In this document: one piece after another, positions 9,775 through 21,631 of the stretch
How the letters are laid out: every line of letters starts with the position of its first letter
How positions within the stretch are numbered: position 1 is the stretch's first letter
Source of the DNA: Xenophilus aerolatus
GTDB lineage: Bacteria; Pseudomonadota; Gammaproteobacteria; Burkholderiales; Burkholderiaceae_C
DNA length: 64,000 nt
Reading direction: 5' to 3'
NCBI GenBank assembly: GCA_029968055.1
Contig: JASCNX010000001.1
Span: forward strand, 558,001-622,000
The notes under the pieces: generated by a model
The model's input: only the letters and a program-made list of their open reading frames with translations
Told to the model about the DNA's origin: nothing
The model's database searches: none
Program-made: the position numbers and the translations under genes

Positions 9775-11490
9775 ATGTTGAAGCAACCTCAGACCAAGTA
9801 CCGCGCCTTCGCACCGATCGGCCTCACGGAACGCACCTGGCCCGATGCCGTGCTGACGAAGGCCCCGATCTGGCTGTCGACCGACCTGCGCGATGGGAAC
9901 CAGGCGCTGGTCGAGCCCATGGACATCGAGCGCAAGATGCGCATGTTCGAGATGCTGGTGAAGATCGGCTTCAAGGAGATCGAGGTCGGCTTCCCGTCGG
10001 CCTCGCAGGTCGAATTCGATTTCGTGCGCCGCCTGATCGAAGAAGACCGCATCCCCGACGACGTGACGATCCAGGTGCTCACGCAGGCCCGCGACCACCT
10101 CATCGAACGCACCTTCGAGGCCCTGCAGGGTGCGCCGCGCGCCATCGTCCATCTCTACAACGCCGTCGCACCGATCATGCGGCGCGTCGTGCTCGGGATG
10201 GACGAGGACGGCATCGTCGAACTCGCCGCCAGCCATGCGCGCCAGTTCAACGAGCATGCCGCCCGACAGCCGCACACGCACTGGACCTTCCAGTACTCGC
10301 CGGAGATGTTCTCGGGCACCGACCTGGCGTTCTCCAAGCGCGTGGTCGATGCGGTCACCGAAGTGTGGGCGCCGACGAGCGAACGCAAGTGCATCGTGAA
10401 CCTGCCCTCGACCGTCGAACATTCGACGCCGAACATCTTCGCGGACATGATCGAGTGGATGCACCGCAACCTGGCGCGGCGCGATGCGATCGTGCTGTCG
10501 GTCCATCCGCACAACGACCGTGGCACCGGCACGGCGGCTGCCGAGTTCGCCGTCATGGCGGGCGCCGATCGCCTCGAAGGCTGCCTGTTCGGCAACGGCG
10601 AGCGCACGGGCAACCTCGATCTGGTGAACGTCGCGCTCAACCTCTACACGCAGGGCGTGGCACCCGGGCTCGATTTCTCGAACATCGACGAGATCCGCGC
10701 CACGGTCGAGCACTGCAACCAGATCCCGGTCCACCCGCGCCATCCGTACGTGGGCGACCTGGTCTACACGTCGTTTTCGGGCTCGCACCAGGATGCGATC
10801 AAGAAGGCGTTCTCCGCGCGTCGCGATGGCGAGTTCTGGGACATTCCCTATCTGCCCATCGACCCGAAGGACGTGGGCCGCAGCTACGAAGCGGTCATCC
10901 GCGTCAACAGCCAGTCCGGCAAGGGCGGCATCTCGTATTTGCTCGAGAGCGAGTACGGCCTGGAATTGCCGCGCCGCCTGCAGATCGAGTTCAGCCAGGC
11001 TGTCCAGCGCGTCATGGACGTGGAGGGTAAGGAGCTCTCGGCGGCCCGGCTCTGGCAGATCTTCCGCGACGAGTACAGGATGGATTCGGCCCAGGGACTC
11101 CAGCATCGCGTGATGGAAGCCGAAGGCGAGGGCGCGAACGCGGTCGTGCGCCTGCGCGGCGACCTGCAGTGGGGTGGCGAAATTCGCCGCGTCGACGGCC
11201 GCGGTAACGGACCCATCGACGCCTTCAGCCGCGCCATGGCCGAAGCGACCGGCCACACGGTCCGCGTGATCGACTACCACCAGCATGCCATCGGCGCCGG
11301 TGCGGACGCCCGCTCGGTGGCCTACATCGAGCTGTGCGTGGACGACTCGCAGACGGTCTTCGGCGTGGGCATCGATGCCGACACGACGGCGGCGTCGCTG
11401 CGCGCCATCGTCTCGGGCGTCGAGCGTGCCCTCGGGCAGGGCCGGGCGCACGGTGCGCCCGCGGCACAATCCGAGGTGACAGCCGCCTGA
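9775..11490 (+). CDS. leuA: 2-isopropylmalate synthase, long (type 2) form
   Basis: 571 residues. It condenses acetyl-CoA with 2-ketoisovalerate, the committed step of leucine synthesis. The TIM-barrel signature [10 protein letters not shown] is near residue 36, and HPHNDRGTG and [11 protein letters not shown] carry metal ligands. The C-terminal regulatory domain ([21 protein letters not shown]) is the leucine-binding LeuA dimer domain. Length and motif variants match the longer form known from actinobacteria and many proteobacteria. It is directly controlled by the leader and attenuator upstream and is followed 40 bp later by a second, different LeuA. Confidence 0.93.
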   Translation: MLKQPQTKYRAFAPIGLTERTWPDAVLTKAPIWLSTDLRDGNQALVEPMDIERKMRMFEMLVKIGFKEIEVGFPSASQVEFDFVRRLIEEDRIPDDVTIQVLTQARDHLIERTFEALQGAPRAIVHLYNAVAPIMRRVVLGMDEDGIVELAASHARQFNEHAARQPHTHWTFQYSPEMFSGTDLAFSKRVVDAVTEVWAPTSERKCIVNLPSTVEHSTPNIFADMIEWMHRNLARRDAIVLSVHPHNDRGTGTAAAEFAVMAGADRLEGCLFGNGERTGNLDLVNVALNLYTQGVAPGLDFSNIDEIRATVEHCNQIPVHPRHPYVGDLVYTSFSGSHQDAIKKAFSARRDGEFWDIPYLPIDPKDVGRSYEAVIRVNSQSGKGGISYLLESEYGLELPRRLQIEFSQAVQRVMDVEGKELSAARLWQIFRDEYRMDSAQGLQHRVMEAEGEGANAVVRLRGDLQWGGEIRRVDGRGNGPIDAFSRAMAEATGHTVRVIDYHQHAIGAGADARSVAYIELCVDDSQTVFGVGIDADTTAASLRAIVSGVERALGQGRAHGAPAAQSEVTAA

Positions 11491-11530
11491 GCCACCGGGC
11501 AGGGCAGTGCACCGAATCCAGGAGAACACG

Positions 11531-13069
11531 ATGACCGACAAGCTGATCATTTTCGACACCACCCTGCGCGACGGCGAACAGTCGCCCGGCGCCTCGATGA
11601 CGCGCGACGAGAAGCTGCGTATCGCCAGGCAACTGGAGCGACTGAAGGTCGACGTCATCGAAGCGGGCTTTCCGGCCAGCTCGAACGGCGACTTCGAGGC
11701 CGTCCAGGCGATCGCCAATGCGATCAAGGAATCGACGGTGTGCGGCCTGTCGCGTGCCAACGACCGCGACATCTCCCGTGCGGCGGAGGCCCTGAAGGGC
11801 GCGGTCCAAGGCCGCATCCACACCTTCATCGCGACGTCGCCGCTGCACATGGAAAAGAAGCTTCGCATGACGCCCGACGAGGTGCACGAGCAGGCCAAGC
11901 TGGCGGTGCGGTTCGCGCGCAACAAGGTCGCCGACGTGGAGTTCAGCCCGGAAGACGGCTACCGCAGCGACGTGGACTTCCTCTGCCGTGTGCTCGAGAC
12001 GGTGATCGCCGAGGGTGCGACCACCATCAACGTGCCCGACACCGTGGGCTACGCCATCCCCGAGCTCTACGGCAACTTCATCCGGACGCTGCGCGAGCGC
12101 ATTCCCAACAGCGACAAGGCGATCTGGTCGGTGCATTGCCACAACGACCTGGGCATGGCGGTGGCCAACTCGCTGGCCGGCGTGAAGATCGGCGGCGCGC
12201 GCCAGGTCGAGTGCACGATCAACGGCCTGGGCGAGCGTGCCGGCAACTGCTCGCTCGAAGAGATCGTGATGGCGGTGAAGACCCGCAAGGACTACTTCGG
12301 GCTGGAACTGGGCATCGACACCCAGCACATCGTGGCGGCCAGCCGCATGGTCAGCCAGACCACCGGCTTCGTCGTGCAGCCCAACAAGGCCGTGGTCGGC
12401 GCCAACGCCTTCGCCCATGCCTCGGGCATCCATCAGGACGGCGTGCTCAAAGCGCGCGACACCTACGAGATCATGCGGGCCGAGGACGTGGGCTGGACGG
12501 CCAACAAGATCGTGCTGGGCAAGCTCTCGGGCCGCAATGCCTTCAAGCAGCGCCTGCAGGAGTTGGGCGTGACCATGGAGAGCGAAGCCGACATCAATGC
12601 GGCCTTCCTGCGCTTCAAGGAGCTGGCCGACCGCAAGGCCGAAATTTTCGACGAGGACATCCTCGCGCTCGTCAGCGCGGAGGAGGGCTCGAACGTTGGT
12701 GAGCAGTTTGGCTTCGTGTCGCTCTCGCAGCACAGCGAAACCGGCGAGCGGCCTCATGCCCGGGTGGTTTTCACCGTCCAGGGCAGGGAGGTGACCGGCG
12801 AGTCGGACGGCAATGGCCCGGTCGATGCTTCCTTGAAGGCGATCGAGTCGCATGTGAAGAGCGGCGCCGAGATGGTGTTGTATTCGGTCAACGCGATCAG
12901 CGGTTCGACCGAGAGCCAGGGAGAGGTGACCGTGCGGCTGCAGAACGCTGGCCGGGTGGTCAACGGCGTGGGTGCCGATCCCGACATCGTGGTCGCATCC
13001 GCCAAGGCATATCTCAGCGCCCTCAACAAGTTACAGAGCCAAGCTGAGAGAGTGGCAGCGCAGGGATAG
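11531..13069 (+). CDS. leuA: 2-isopropylmalate synthase, standard (type 1) form
   Basis: 512 residues from the ATG at 11531, with AGGAGA at 11520-11525. Motifs are [16 protein letters not shown] at the start, [16 protein letters not shown], and [15 protein letters not shown], followed by the C-terminal regulatory domain ([20 protein letters not shown]). It catalyses the same reaction as the preceding gene but belongs to a different subfamily. Two paralogues in tandem could differ in feedback sensitivity, or one could make citramalate or homocitrate; the motif set favours 2-IPMS. It is probably co-transcribed with the upstream leuA. Confidence 0.93.
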   Translation: MTDKLIIFDTTLRDGEQSPGASMTRDEKLRIARQLERLKVDVIEAGFPASSNGDFEAVQAIANAIKESTVCGLSRANDRDISRAAEALKGAVQGRIHTFIATSPLHMEKKLRMTPDEVHEQAKLAVRFARNKVADVEFSPEDGYRSDVDFLCRVLETVIAEGATTINVPDTVGYAIPELYGNFIRTLRERIPNSDKAIWSVHCHNDLGMAVANSLAGVKIGGARQVECTINGLGERAGNCSLEEIVMAVKTRKDYFGLELGIDTQHIVAASRMVSQTTGFVVQPNKAVVGANAFAHASGIHQDGVLKARDTYEIMRAEDVGWTANKIVLGKLSGRNAFKQRLQELGVTMESEADINAAFLRFKELADRKAEIFDEDILALVSAEEGSNVGEQFGFVSLSQHSETGERPHARVVFTVQGREVTGESDGNGPVDASLKAIESHVKSGAEMVLYSVNAISGSTESQGEVTVRLQNAGRVVNGVGADPDIVVASAKAYLSALNKLQSQAERVAAQG

Positions 13070-13186
13070 GTTTTACGGGGTCCTTTGCTTTCGATTGAAG
13101 AAGAGGACGCAAGTAACTGATATTGCGTGCCTTTTTTGATTTCGATAGACTGCGGCCCTCACGTCCATCGCCGCTGGAGATTTTTG

Positions 13187-14383
13187 ATGCCCGAAGCCCC
13201 TGTGCAACTCGCTTCCTCCCGGCGTTTCCACACCCCCCTCAAGCTGATCGCCGTCGCGCTGTGCGCCACGGCGTTTTTGCTGCCCGGTGCCCATGCCGCA
13301 GCCAAGAAGGCGGTGCCGGCGGCCGGCAAGAAGGCCACCGTCGCCGCCGGAGAGGGCAAGCGTTCCGGCAAGGCCGCCCACGCGGCCAAGGCGGAAGCCA
13401 AGAGCAGCCGGGTCGCGTCTTCCAAGCGCACCACCAAGGCGGAGCCGGCCGAGCGCGTGGTCCGCGGCGGCCGCAACGTCGTCGCTTCCATCCACAAGAA
13501 GAACGGCAAGACCGTGGTCGCCGTGCAGCGGCGCTCTGTGGTGCGCGTGGCCGAGGCGCCGCCGCGCCTGTCCTTCGGCCAGATAGCCGGCCTGCACACG
13601 ACCGAGGACGCCCTCGACCTGAAGTCCAGCGCCGCCCTCGTGATCGACCAGGACACGCGCGAAGTGCTCTTCAGCAAGAACGACCACGCCGTGCTGCCCA
13701 TTGCGTCGCTCACCAAGCTGATGACGGGCCTGCTGATCAGCGAAGCGCAACTGCCGATGGATGAACTCATCACCATCACGCAGGACGACGTCGATACCGA
13801 GAAGGGCAGCCGTTCGCGCCTGACCGTGGGCACGACCCTTTCGCGCGGTGAACTGCTGCACCTGGCGCTCATGTCGAGCGAGAACCGGGCTGCGCATGCG
13901 CTGGGCCGCACCTACCCCGGCGGCCTGTCGACCTTCGTCAGCGTCATGAACGCCAAGGCCAAGATGCTGGGCATGCGCGATACCCGCTATGTCGAGCCGA
14001 CCGGGCTGTCCTTCCACAACCAGTCCACGGCGCAGGACCTGGCCGTGCTGGTCAGTGCCGCTTCGGCCGACTCGCTAGTGCGCCAGCTTTCCACCTCGCC
14101 GGAACACCAGGTGGAAGTCGGCAACCGCGTCCTGCAGTACAACACCACCAACCGGCTCGTGCGCAGCCCCGAATGGGACATCGGCCTGCAGAAGACGGGA
14201 TACATCTCCGAAGCCGGCCAGTGCCTGGTGATGCAGGCGAAGGTGGCGGGCCGCAAGCTGATCATGGTGTTCCTCGATTCGGCCGGCAAGTTCAGCCGCA
14301 TCGCCGACGCCGAGCGCGTGCGTCGCTGGGTCGAGAACGGCCACATGATGCACACGGCCAGCGCCCAGATCGCCGGCGACTGA
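13187..14383 (+). CDS. pbpG: D-alanyl-D-alanine endopeptidase, PBP7/DacA-like
   Basis: 398 residues from the ATG at 13187 (GGAGA at 13176-13180). It is a periplasmic low-molecular-weight penicillin-binding protein that cleaves peptidoglycan cross-links. A signal peptide (LKLIAVALCATAFLLPGAHA) is followed by a Lys/Ala-rich linker and the S11 peptidase domain. The active-site triad of motifs is S174-LTK177, S231-E-N233 and K336-T-G338. An in-frame upstream start at 13127 would spoil the signal peptide. A terminator follows at 14408. Confidence 0.92.
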   Translation: MPEAPVQLASSRRFHTPLKLIAVALCATAFLLPGAHAAAKKAVPAAGKKATVAAGEGKRSGKAAHAAKAEAKSSRVASSKRTTKAEPAERVVRGGRNVVASIHKKNGKTVVAVQRRSVVRVAEAPPRLSFGQIAGLHTTEDALDLKSSAALVIDQDTREVLFSKNDHAVLPIASLTKLMTGLLISEAQLPMDELITITQDDVDTEKGSRSRLTVGTTLSRGELLHLALMSSENRAAHALGRTYPGGLSTFVSVMNAKAKMLGMRDTRYVEPTGLSFHNQSTAQDLAVLVSAASADSLVRQLSTSPEHQVEVGNRVLQYNTTNRLVRSPEWDIGLQKTGYISEAGQCLVMQAKVAGRKLIMVFLDSAGKFSRIADAERVRRWVENGHMMHTASAQIAGD

Positions 14384-14407
14384 AAGCCGCGTTCGCCGGA
14401 CGAACGA

Positions 14408-14431
14408 AGGGGCCCGAGGGCCCCTTTTTGC
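14408..14431 (+). terminator. Terminator after pbpG
   Basis: AGGGGCCC, then GA, then GGGCCCCT and TTTTG form a tight GC stem with a T-run 25 bp after the pbpG stop. It also lies between convergent pbpG and the IclR gene. Confidence 0.85.
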
Positions 14432-14482
14432 TGTTGGTGCGGAACGCGGGCGTCCTGGGCCCCGCCCTCGATTCGTGCCGCG

Positions 14483-15319
14483 TCAGGCCATCGTCCGCGA
14501 GGACGTCGCGTCGGCCCCGCTGCCCGACGCGCCATCGCCCGCGCCTCCGACATGGCCCAGGGCACTGGAAATCTCATTGGCCGTCGCCTGCAGCTTGGGC
14601 AGCCAGCCGTCGTCGAGGCGGTCGGCAGGCGCCGAAATGGACAGGCCGGCCACCAGCTTGCCCTGGTCGTCATAAATGCCGGCGGCCATGCAGCGCACGC
14701 CCAGTTCGAGCTCCTCGTTGTCGCGCGCGATGCCGTACTGGCGCGCCTTGGAGAGCTCGCGCTCCAGCGTCGGCAACTGCGTGATGCTGTTGCGGGTGTG
14801 GCCGGCGAGGCCGGTACGGGTGGCATAGCTGCGCACGCGCTGCGGGTCGTCGGCCGCCAGAAAGAGCTTGCCGGTGGAGGTGAGGTGCAGCGGTGCCCGA
14901 CCACCGATGGCGCGAACCACCTGCATGCCCGAGCGTTCGCTGTAGGCGCGTTCGATGTACACGATCTCGTCGCCCTGGCGCATGCTCAGGTTGACCGGCT
15001 GCTGCGTGAGCTTGTGCAGCTCCCGCATGGGTGACAGCGCCGCATCGCGCACATTCAGCCGCGCCTTCACGAGGTTGCCCAGTTCCAGCAGCCGCATGCC
15101 CAGCCGGTAGCTGCCCGCCTCGGGTCGGTCGACGAAACGGCCGACGGCCAGGTCGTTGAGGATGCGGTGCGTGGTGGAGGGGTGCAGGCCGGTCTTCTCG
15201 CTGATCTCCTTGAGGGAGATGGCCTCCTCGCGCGAGGCCAGCACGTCGATCAGCGAGAACATCCGCTCGATCACCTGGATGACGGGGGTGGCGGGGACGT
15301 CAGCGTTGGCTTTTCTCAT
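14483..15319 (-). CDS. IclR-family transcriptional regulator
   Basis: 278 residues. The N-terminal winged helix is visible (AISLKEISEKTGLHPSTTHR). The C-terminal IclR effector domain includes LHLTSTGKLFLAADDPQRVR, ARDNEELELGVRCMAAGIYD and VAGLSISAPADRL. Such regulators respond to small aromatic or carboxylic metabolites. No obvious catabolic target is adjacent: the neighbours are bpt upstream and pbpG convergent. The effector is unknown. Confidence 0.9.
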   Translation of the reverse strand: MRKANADVPATPVIQVIERMFSLIDVLASREEAISLKEISEKTGLHPSTTHRILNDLAVGRFVDRPEAGSYRLGMRLLELGNLVKARLNVRDAALSPMRELHKLTQQPVNLSMRQGDEIVYIERAYSERSGMQVVRAIGGRAPLHLTSTGKLFLAADDPQRVRSYATRTGLAGHTRNSITQLPTLERELSKARQYGIARDNEELELGVRCMAAGIYDDQGKLVAGLSISAPADRLDDGWLPKLQATANEISSALGHVGGAGDGASGSGADATSSRTMA

Positions 15320-15349
15320 GGGATGGCGCGGAATGAGACACGCGCCATT

Positions 15350-16099
15350 TTATCTCGTGAAATTTTCCGGTGCTTGCCACTGCCCGTCCAGCAGCAGTTC
15401 GTGCGGCACGAAGCGCGCCTTGTAGTCCATCTTGGCACTGTCGCCGATCCAGTAGCCGAGATACACGTGGGGCAGACCGAGCTGCCTGGCCTGCGCGACT
15501 TGCCACAGCACGCCATAGGTGCCGTAGGCCGCCCCGTCCTCCGGCTCGTAGAAGGTGTAGACCGCCGAGATGCCGTCATTGAGCACGTCGAGGATGGACA
15601 CCATCTTCAATGCGCCCGCGCTGCCGTCGGCCAGGGTCTCGCGGAACTCGACCAGGCGCGAGTTGACGCGACTTTGCAGCAGGAACTGGGTGTACTGGTC
15701 GATGCTGTCGTGGTCCATCCCGCCGCCCGCGTGGCGGCCATTCTGGTAGCGCAGGTACAGCTGATAGTGCTCGGGCACGAAGCACAGCTTGAGCACGCGG
15801 GCCTGCAGGCTCGCGTGCTGCTTGGCTGCGCGGCGCTGGCTGCGCGTGGGCCGGAAGCGATCGACGAGCACGCGCAGTGGCACGCAGGCCCGGCAACCGT
15901 CGCAGTAGGGCCGGTAGGTGAACATGCCGCTGCGGCGGAAACCGCCGAGCACCAGGTCCGAATAGGCGTCGTTGTTGATGAGGTGGCTGGGCGTGGCCAC
16001 CTGCGAGCGTGCCTGCCGGTCCGGCAGGTAGCTGCACGGATAGGGCGCTGTCGCGTAGAACTGCAGCGTCTGGAGCGGAAGGTCCTTGAGGTGCGTCAC
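15350..16099 (-). CDS. bpt: Aspartate/glutamate leucyltransferase (Bpt)
   Basis: 249 residues with a GTG start at 16099 giving [20 protein letters not shown], the family N-terminus. It transfers leucine from Leu-tRNA to N-terminal Asp/Glu, marking proteins for ClpS/ClpAP. The Cys cluster [12 protein letters not shown] and the GNAT-like C-terminal [20 protein letters not shown] are characteristic. It sits 28 bp downstream of aat, so the two N-degron transferases form a pair. No ATG is available near the conserved start. Confidence 0.92.
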   Translation of the reverse strand: MTHLKDLPLQTLQFYATAPYPCSYLPDRQARSQVATPSHLINNDAYSDLVLGGFRRSGMFTYRPYCDGCRACVPLRVLVDRFRPTRSQRRAAKQHASLQARVLKLCFVPEHYQLYLRYQNGRHAGGGMDHDSIDQYTQFLLQSRVNSRLVEFRETLADGSAGALKMVSILDVLNDGISAVYTFYEPEDGAAYGTYGVLWQVAQARQLGLPHVYLGYWIGDSAKMDYKARFVPHELLLDGQWQAPENFTR

Positions 16100-16127
16100 G
16101 GGGAGACCGGGAAGGCGTCGCGCGGGA

Positions 16128-16931
16128 TCACTCGGGTCGAGGCGGCAGGAGTTCGTTCCAGTATACGGGCTCGAAATCCCAAGCGGCGGGCGGCGGCAGC
16201 AGCCGGGCCGCTTCCACATGCGCCAGGAAGCGGCTGCGCGGCCACTCGCGCGCTCCAAGGCTCGCGAGGTGCCGCGTGTTCTGCTGGCAGTCGATCAGCC
16301 CGATGCCGTGTCGGCGACAGAAGCACACCAGTGCGGCCAACGCGATCTTCGAGGCGTCGGTGCGGTGCGCGAACATCGATTCGCCGAACATCGCGCGCCC
16401 GATCGCCACCCCGTACAGGCCGCCCACCAGTTCGCCGTCGACCCAGGTCTCCACGCTGTGGGCATGGCCGGCGCGATGCAGCCGGGTGTAGGCCTCCACC
16501 ATCTCCGGCACGATCCAGGTGCCCGACTGCCCCTCGCGCGGCGCCTGCGCGCAGGCGGCGATCACCCGGTCGAAGGCATGGTCGATGCGGACCTCGAAGC
16601 GGCCGGCGTCGGCCCGAAAGGCCTGCAGCGTCTTGCGCAGCGACCGGTGCAGCCGGAACTCGGCCGTCGGCAGCACCATGCGTGGGTCCGGGCTCCACCA
16701 GAGGATCGGCTGGTCGTCGCTGAACCAGGGGAAGATGCCGTGGCTGTAGCTGTCCACCAGCGTTGCCACGTCCAGCGCGCCGCCGCCGGCCAGCAGGCCG
16801 GGCGCCGGATCGTCGGCGCCCCATGCCGCCGTGACCAGCGGAAAGGGCTGGCCCGGTTCGAGCCAGGGCAGGGGGCGGGGATGGGCGGTCAAGAGCAGGT
16901 CGGCGAAGGAACGGCCATTTTCTCCGAGCAT
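16128..16931 (-). CDS. aat: Leucyl/phenylalanyl-tRNA–protein transferase
   Basis: 267 residues from the ATG at 16931, preceded by GGGAAG; a GTG at 16964 would add 11 residues. It adds Leu or Phe to N-terminal Lys/Arg for the N-degron pathway. Signature stretches are [55 protein letters not shown] and the C-terminal [15 protein letters not shown]. It pairs with bpt in an operon. Confidence 0.93.
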   Translation of the reverse strand: MLGENGRSFADLLLTAHPRPLPWLEPGQPFPLVTAAWGADDPAPGLLAGGGALDVATLVDSYSHGIFPWFSDDQPILWWSPDPRMVLPTAEFRLHRSLRKTLQAFRADAGRFEVRIDHAFDRVIAACAQAPREGQSGTWIVPEMVEAYTRLHRAGHAHSVETWVDGELVGGLYGVAIGRAMFGESMFAHRTDASKIALAALVCFCRRHGIGLIDCQQNTRHLASLGAREWPRSRFLAHVEAARLLPPPAAWDFEPVYWNELLPPRPE

Positions 16932-17061
16932 CGCTTCCCGGACCGGGTGAATGGCGGCATGCACCCGTCGCCGTCAGCCATCCAGACGATGGCCGCTCGC
17001 GCGCGACGGGGCGCGCGCTGCAGGCCGGTCTGCCTGCGAGCCACCGCCTCGGCGCGCGCTC

Positions 17062-18393
<1,332 letters not shown>

Positions 18394-19164
18394 ATGACCA
18401 TCGCCAAGGCCGATTTCATCGAAGGCATCGCCAAGGGCATGGCCGTGCTGGAGAGCTTCGACACCGAACGCCAGCGCCTCAACGCCACCCTCGCGGCCGA
18501 GCGGGCCGGCATCACCCGCGCCGCGGCCCGGCGCCACCTGCTCACGCTGGCGCATCTGGGCTATCTCGAGACGGACGGCAGCTACTTCTGGATGGCGCCC
18601 AAGGTGCTGCGCTTCTCGGGCAGCTATCTGTCGTCGTCGCGGTTGCCGCGGGCCTTGCAACCCACGCTGAACCGGCTCGCTGCGCAGACGGGCGAGTCCT
18701 TCTCGGCGGTCGTGCTCGACGGCGAGGAGGTCGTCATCGTGGCACGCAGCGGCGCCTACGGTGCGCCCACCCGTGTGCTGGCCTATGGCCTGCACCTGGG
18801 AGCGCGGCTGCCGGCGCACGCCACGTCCACTGGCCATGTGCTGCTGGCGTCGCTGACGGCGCCACAGCTCACGCACTGGCTCAAGGGCCGGACGCTGGCC
18901 AGGCTCACGCCGCACACCATCACCCAGGCCCGGTTGCTGCGCCAGACGCTGGCTCGCGTGCGCAGGCAGGATCACTGTTTCGCCAGCGAGGAACACGAAC
19001 TCGGCGTCCAGGCCCTGGCCGTGCCGTTGCGCGACATGCGCGGGCGGACGGTCGCGGCGCTGAACGTGGTGCTGTCCGGCGCGCGTCATTCCGAGGAGGC
19101 GCTGCAGCGCGACATGCTGCCGCTGCTCTTCGAGGCGGCGCGCGAGGTGCGCGCCATACTTTGA
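18394..19164 (+). CDS. pobR: IclR-family regulator, PobR/PcaR-like
   Basis: 256 residues. An N-terminal winged helix (ERAGITRAAARRHLLTLAHL) is followed by a PcaR-type effector domain with ATSTGHVLLASLTAPQLTHW and ASEEHELGVQALAVPLRDM. Divergence from pobA suggests it activates pobA in response to 4-hydroxybenzoate. The gene name rests on context; the fold assignment is firm. Confidence 0.85.
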   Translation: MTIAKADFIEGIAKGMAVLESFDTERQRLNATLAAERAGITRAAARRHLLTLAHLGYLETDGSYFWMAPKVLRFSGSYLSSSRLPRALQPTLNRLAAQTGESFSAVVLDGEEVVIVARSGAYGAPTRVLAYGLHLGARLPAHATSTGHVLLASLTAPQLTHWLKGRTLARLTPHTITQARLLRQTLARVRRQDHCFASEEHELGVQALAVPLRDMRGRTVAALNVVLSGARHSEEALQRDMLPLLFEAAREVRAIL

Positions 19165-19225
19165 CCTTCGCTGAACTTCGACCGTTACGACGCGCTCGAA
19201 CCGTCCTTTCTCCAAGAGAACCGCC

Positions 19226-19885
19226 ATGCGCCTGCTGCTGCTCGAAGACGACGTGATGATCGGTGAAGCCGTGCTCGATCTGCTGCGGGCCGAGCAGTAC
19301 GCCGTCGACTGGGTCAAGGACGGCGAGACCGCCGAATCCGCGCTGCGCACGCAACAGTACGACCTGGTCCTGCTCGACCTCGGCCTGCCCCGCAAGGACG
19401 GCCTGGAGGTCCTGCGCGGCCTGCGGTCGCGCAAGCAGCGCATGCCGGTGCTGATCGCCACGGCGCGCGATTCGGTGCAGCAGCGCATCGAGGGGCTCGA
19501 TGCCGGTGCCGACGACTACGTGCTCAAGCCCTACGACCTCGATGAATTGCTGGCACGCATCCGCGCGCTGCTGCGCCGCGCCTCCGGCCGGGCGGAGCCG
19601 GTGTACGAGCACATGGGCGTGGCCATCAACCCGAGCACGCGCGAGGTGACGGTCGAGGGCCGGCCCGTCGTGCTCTCCGCGCGCGAGTGGGCCGTGCTGG
19701 AGCCGCTGATCGCCCGCCCGGGCATGCTGCTGTCGCGCCAGCAGCTCGAGGAGAAGCTCTACAGCTGGAAGGACGAGATCAGCAGCAATGCGGTGGAGGT
19801 CTACATCCACGGCCTGCGCAAGAAACTCGGCGCCGACCTGATCCGCAACGTGCGCGGCGTGGGCTACATGGTGCCCAAGGAATGA
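19226..19885 (+). CDS. Two-component response regulator, OmpR/QseB-like
   Basis: 219 residues. The receiver domain has acidic E7-D8-D9, phospho-acceptor D51 in LLDLGLP, TARD and the KPYDLDELLARI switch Lys. The C-terminal winged helix includes EWAVLEPLIARPGMLLSRQQ and SSNAVEVYIHGLRKKLG with RNVRGVGYMVPKE at the end. It closely resembles the QseB/PmrA branch. The stop overlaps the kinase start (ATGA), so the pair is translationally coupled. Confidence 0.93.
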   Translation: MRLLLLEDDVMIGEAVLDLLRAEQYAVDWVKDGETAESALRTQQYDLVLLDLGLPRKDGLEVLRGLRSRKQRMPVLIATARDSVQQRIEGLDAGADDYVLKPYDLDELLARIRALLRRASGRAEPVYEHMGVAINPSTREVTVEGRPVVLSAREWAVLEPLIARPGMLLSRQQLEEKLYSWKDEISSNAVEVYIHGLRKKLGADLIRNVRGVGYMVPKE

Positions 19886-21255
19886 GCGGGCCGACGCCTG
19901 CCGGCCTGGCACCGGCCTCGCGCCGCGCGGGCTCGCTGCGCGCCCGGCTGCTGTGGTTCCTGCTGGCGGCGATCGTGCTGGCGGGTGCCGTGCAGGCCCT
20001 GGTCACCTACCGCACGGTGCTGCGCGAGGCCGACGAGATCTTCGACTACCACATGCAGCAGATGGCGATGTCGCTGCGCTCGGGACTGCCGCCCAGCGCG
20101 GCCGTCAGCGGCCTTCGGGGCGGCGAGCAGAATTTCGAGTTCGTCGTGCAGGTATGGACTGCGGACGGCGAGCGCATCTTCGAGTCGGCGGAAGAGGCCG
20201 CGCTGCCCCAGCGTGCCGTGCTGGGTTTCTCCGACGTCAATGCGCGCGGGACCACGTACCGCGTCTTCTCGCTGCAGGCGCGGGGCCTCGTGATCCAGGT
20301 CGCGCAGGACATGGCCGCCCGCCGCCAGATGGCCGGCACGCTGGCCCTGCGCACCGTCGGGCCCGTGGTGCTGATGGCACCGATGCTCATGCTGGTGGTC
20401 TGGTGGGTGGTGAGCGGTTCGCTGGCGCCGGTGGCGCGTGTGCGCCGGCAGGTGGCAACGCGGCAAGCCGACGACCTGTCGCCGGTGAGCGAGGACGGCC
20501 TGCCGGAGGAGGTGCGTCCGCTGGTCCACGAGCTCAACCTGCTCTTCGACCGCGTGCGCCATGCCTTCGAGGCGCAGAAGCACTTCGTGGCCGATGCAGC
20601 CCACGAACTGCGCTCGCCCCTGGCCGCGCTCAAGCTGCAGGTGCAGGGCCTGCGACGGGCGCAGGACGACGGCGCCCGCGACGTGGCGGTGCAGCGCCTC
20701 TGGGCCGGCATCGACCGCGCGACCCGCCTGGTCGAACAGTTGCTCGCGTTGGCGCGCCAGGAGGCCAGCGCGGCCGCAGGTGCGCCGGGCGAGTCGGTCG
20801 ACCTGGTGCAGGTGGCTCGCCTGGCGATCGGCGACGTGGTGCCCGCGGCGCAGGCGCGCCGCATCGACGTGGGCCTGGGCCGCGCCGATGCGGCGATCGT
20901 GCAGGGCCATCCCGAGGCACTGCGCATGATGGTGCGCAACCTGGCCGACAACGCGATCAAGTACACGCCCGAAGGCGGCCGGGTCGACGTGGAGATCGCG
21001 GCCACGCCGGCCGGCATCGAAGTGCACGTGGAAGACAGCGGGCCCGGCCTGCCCGAAGCCGAGCGCGAGCGTGTGCTGGACCGCTTCTACCGGTCGGGCG
21101 AACCGCAGGCGCCGGGCAGCGGCCTCGGCCTGGCCATCGTGCGCTCGGTGGCTCAATTGCATGGCGCGACCGTGCGCCTCGAGGCGTCGTCTCGCCTGGG
21201 TGGTCTGCGCGCTGTCGTGCTTTTTCCTGCGCTGTCGTTCAATCGCGCGGCATGA
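19882..21255 (+). CDS. Sensor histidine kinase, QseC-like
   Basis: 457 residues starting at the ATG overlapping the regulator stop. One helix at residues 19-38 (LWFLLAAIVLAGAVQALV) and a second near 155-175 (VVLMAPMLMLVVWWVVSG) flank a periplasmic sensor. After a HAMP-like linker come the H-box FVADAAHELRSPLAAL, N-box NLADNAIKYTPEGG, G1 DSGPGLPEAE and G2 GSGLGLAIVRSVA. The signal is unknown. Confidence 0.93.
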   Translation: MSGPTPAGLAPASRRAGSLRARLLWFLLAAIVLAGAVQALVTYRTVLREADEIFDYHMQQMAMSLRSGLPPSAAVSGLRGGEQNFEFVVQVWTADGERIFESAEEAALPQRAVLGFSDVNARGTTYRVFSLQARGLVIQVAQDMAARRQMAGTLALRTVGPVVLMAPMLMLVVWWVVSGSLAPVARVRRQVATRQADDLSPVSEDGLPEEVRPLVHELNLLFDRVRHAFEAQKHFVADAAHELRSPLAALKLQVQGLRRAQDDGARDVAVQRLWAGIDRATRLVEQLLALARQEASAAAGAPGESVDLVQVARLAIGDVVPAAQARRIDVGLGRADAAIVQGHPEALRMMVRNLADNAIKYTPEGGRVDVEIAATPAGIEVHVEDSGPGLPEAERERVLDRFYRSGEPQAPGSGLGLAIVRSVAQLHGATVRLEASSRLGGLRAVVLFPALSFNRAA

Positions 21256-21517
21256 GCCCCGCGCGAGGCGCACGCACCATCGTGATGGCGTGAAAGGGGC
21301 AGGTGACAGCGCAGTCGCTGCACCCGGTGCAGCGGGCCGCATCCTGAAGCACCGAACGCTTGCGCCATTCGACGGCCTCGAGGGCCAGCACATGGGGCTC
21401 GCACGAGGCCACACACCAGCCGCAACCGGTACATCGCGCAGGGTCGATCGCCGGTTGCCAGCCCAGGCGAGACGGGGCAGCAGAGGGCGTCAGGGCGGCG
21501 AGCCTCGCATTGCGCAT
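21239..21517 (-). CDS. Small 2[4Fe-4S] ferredoxin-like protein
   Basis: 92 residues from the ATG at 21517. Two clusters are visible: CTGCGWCVASCEP and CTGCSDCAVTCPF, each with the CxxCxxCxxxC pattern, so two [4Fe-4S] centres are expected. The spacing between them is wider than in minimal ferredoxins. Its 3' end overlaps the end of the convergent histidine kinase gene by 17 bp. It carries electrons in an unknown pathway. A start at 21592 is possible but would place the 5' end inside the terminator stem. Confidence 0.8.
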   Translation of the reverse strand: MRNARLAALTPSAAPSRLGWQPAIDPARCTGCGWCVASCEPHVLALEAVEWRKRSVLQDAARCTGCSDCAVTCPFHAITMVRAPRAGLMPRD

Positions 21518-21581
21518 GGGTGCGATGCTGGCACATCCAGCGTGCACTGCGCCAGCGGTGCGAGATGTGCGGAAAAAGAAA

Positions 21582-21610
21582 AAGCCCACCATCGGGAGAT
21601 GGTGGGCTTC
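21582..21610 (-). terminator. Ancestral tRNA-Asn terminator (minus strand)
   Basis: AAGCCCACCA and TGGTGGGCTT form a perfect 10-bp stem with a 9-nt loop. Read on the minus strand it is followed by TTTCTTTTT. It lies just beyond the duplicated tRNA 3' end, so before island insertion it would have terminated tRNA-Asn transcription. Confidence 0.8.
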
Positions 21611-21631
21611 AAGAAGCCCGAAGGCTTTTGT

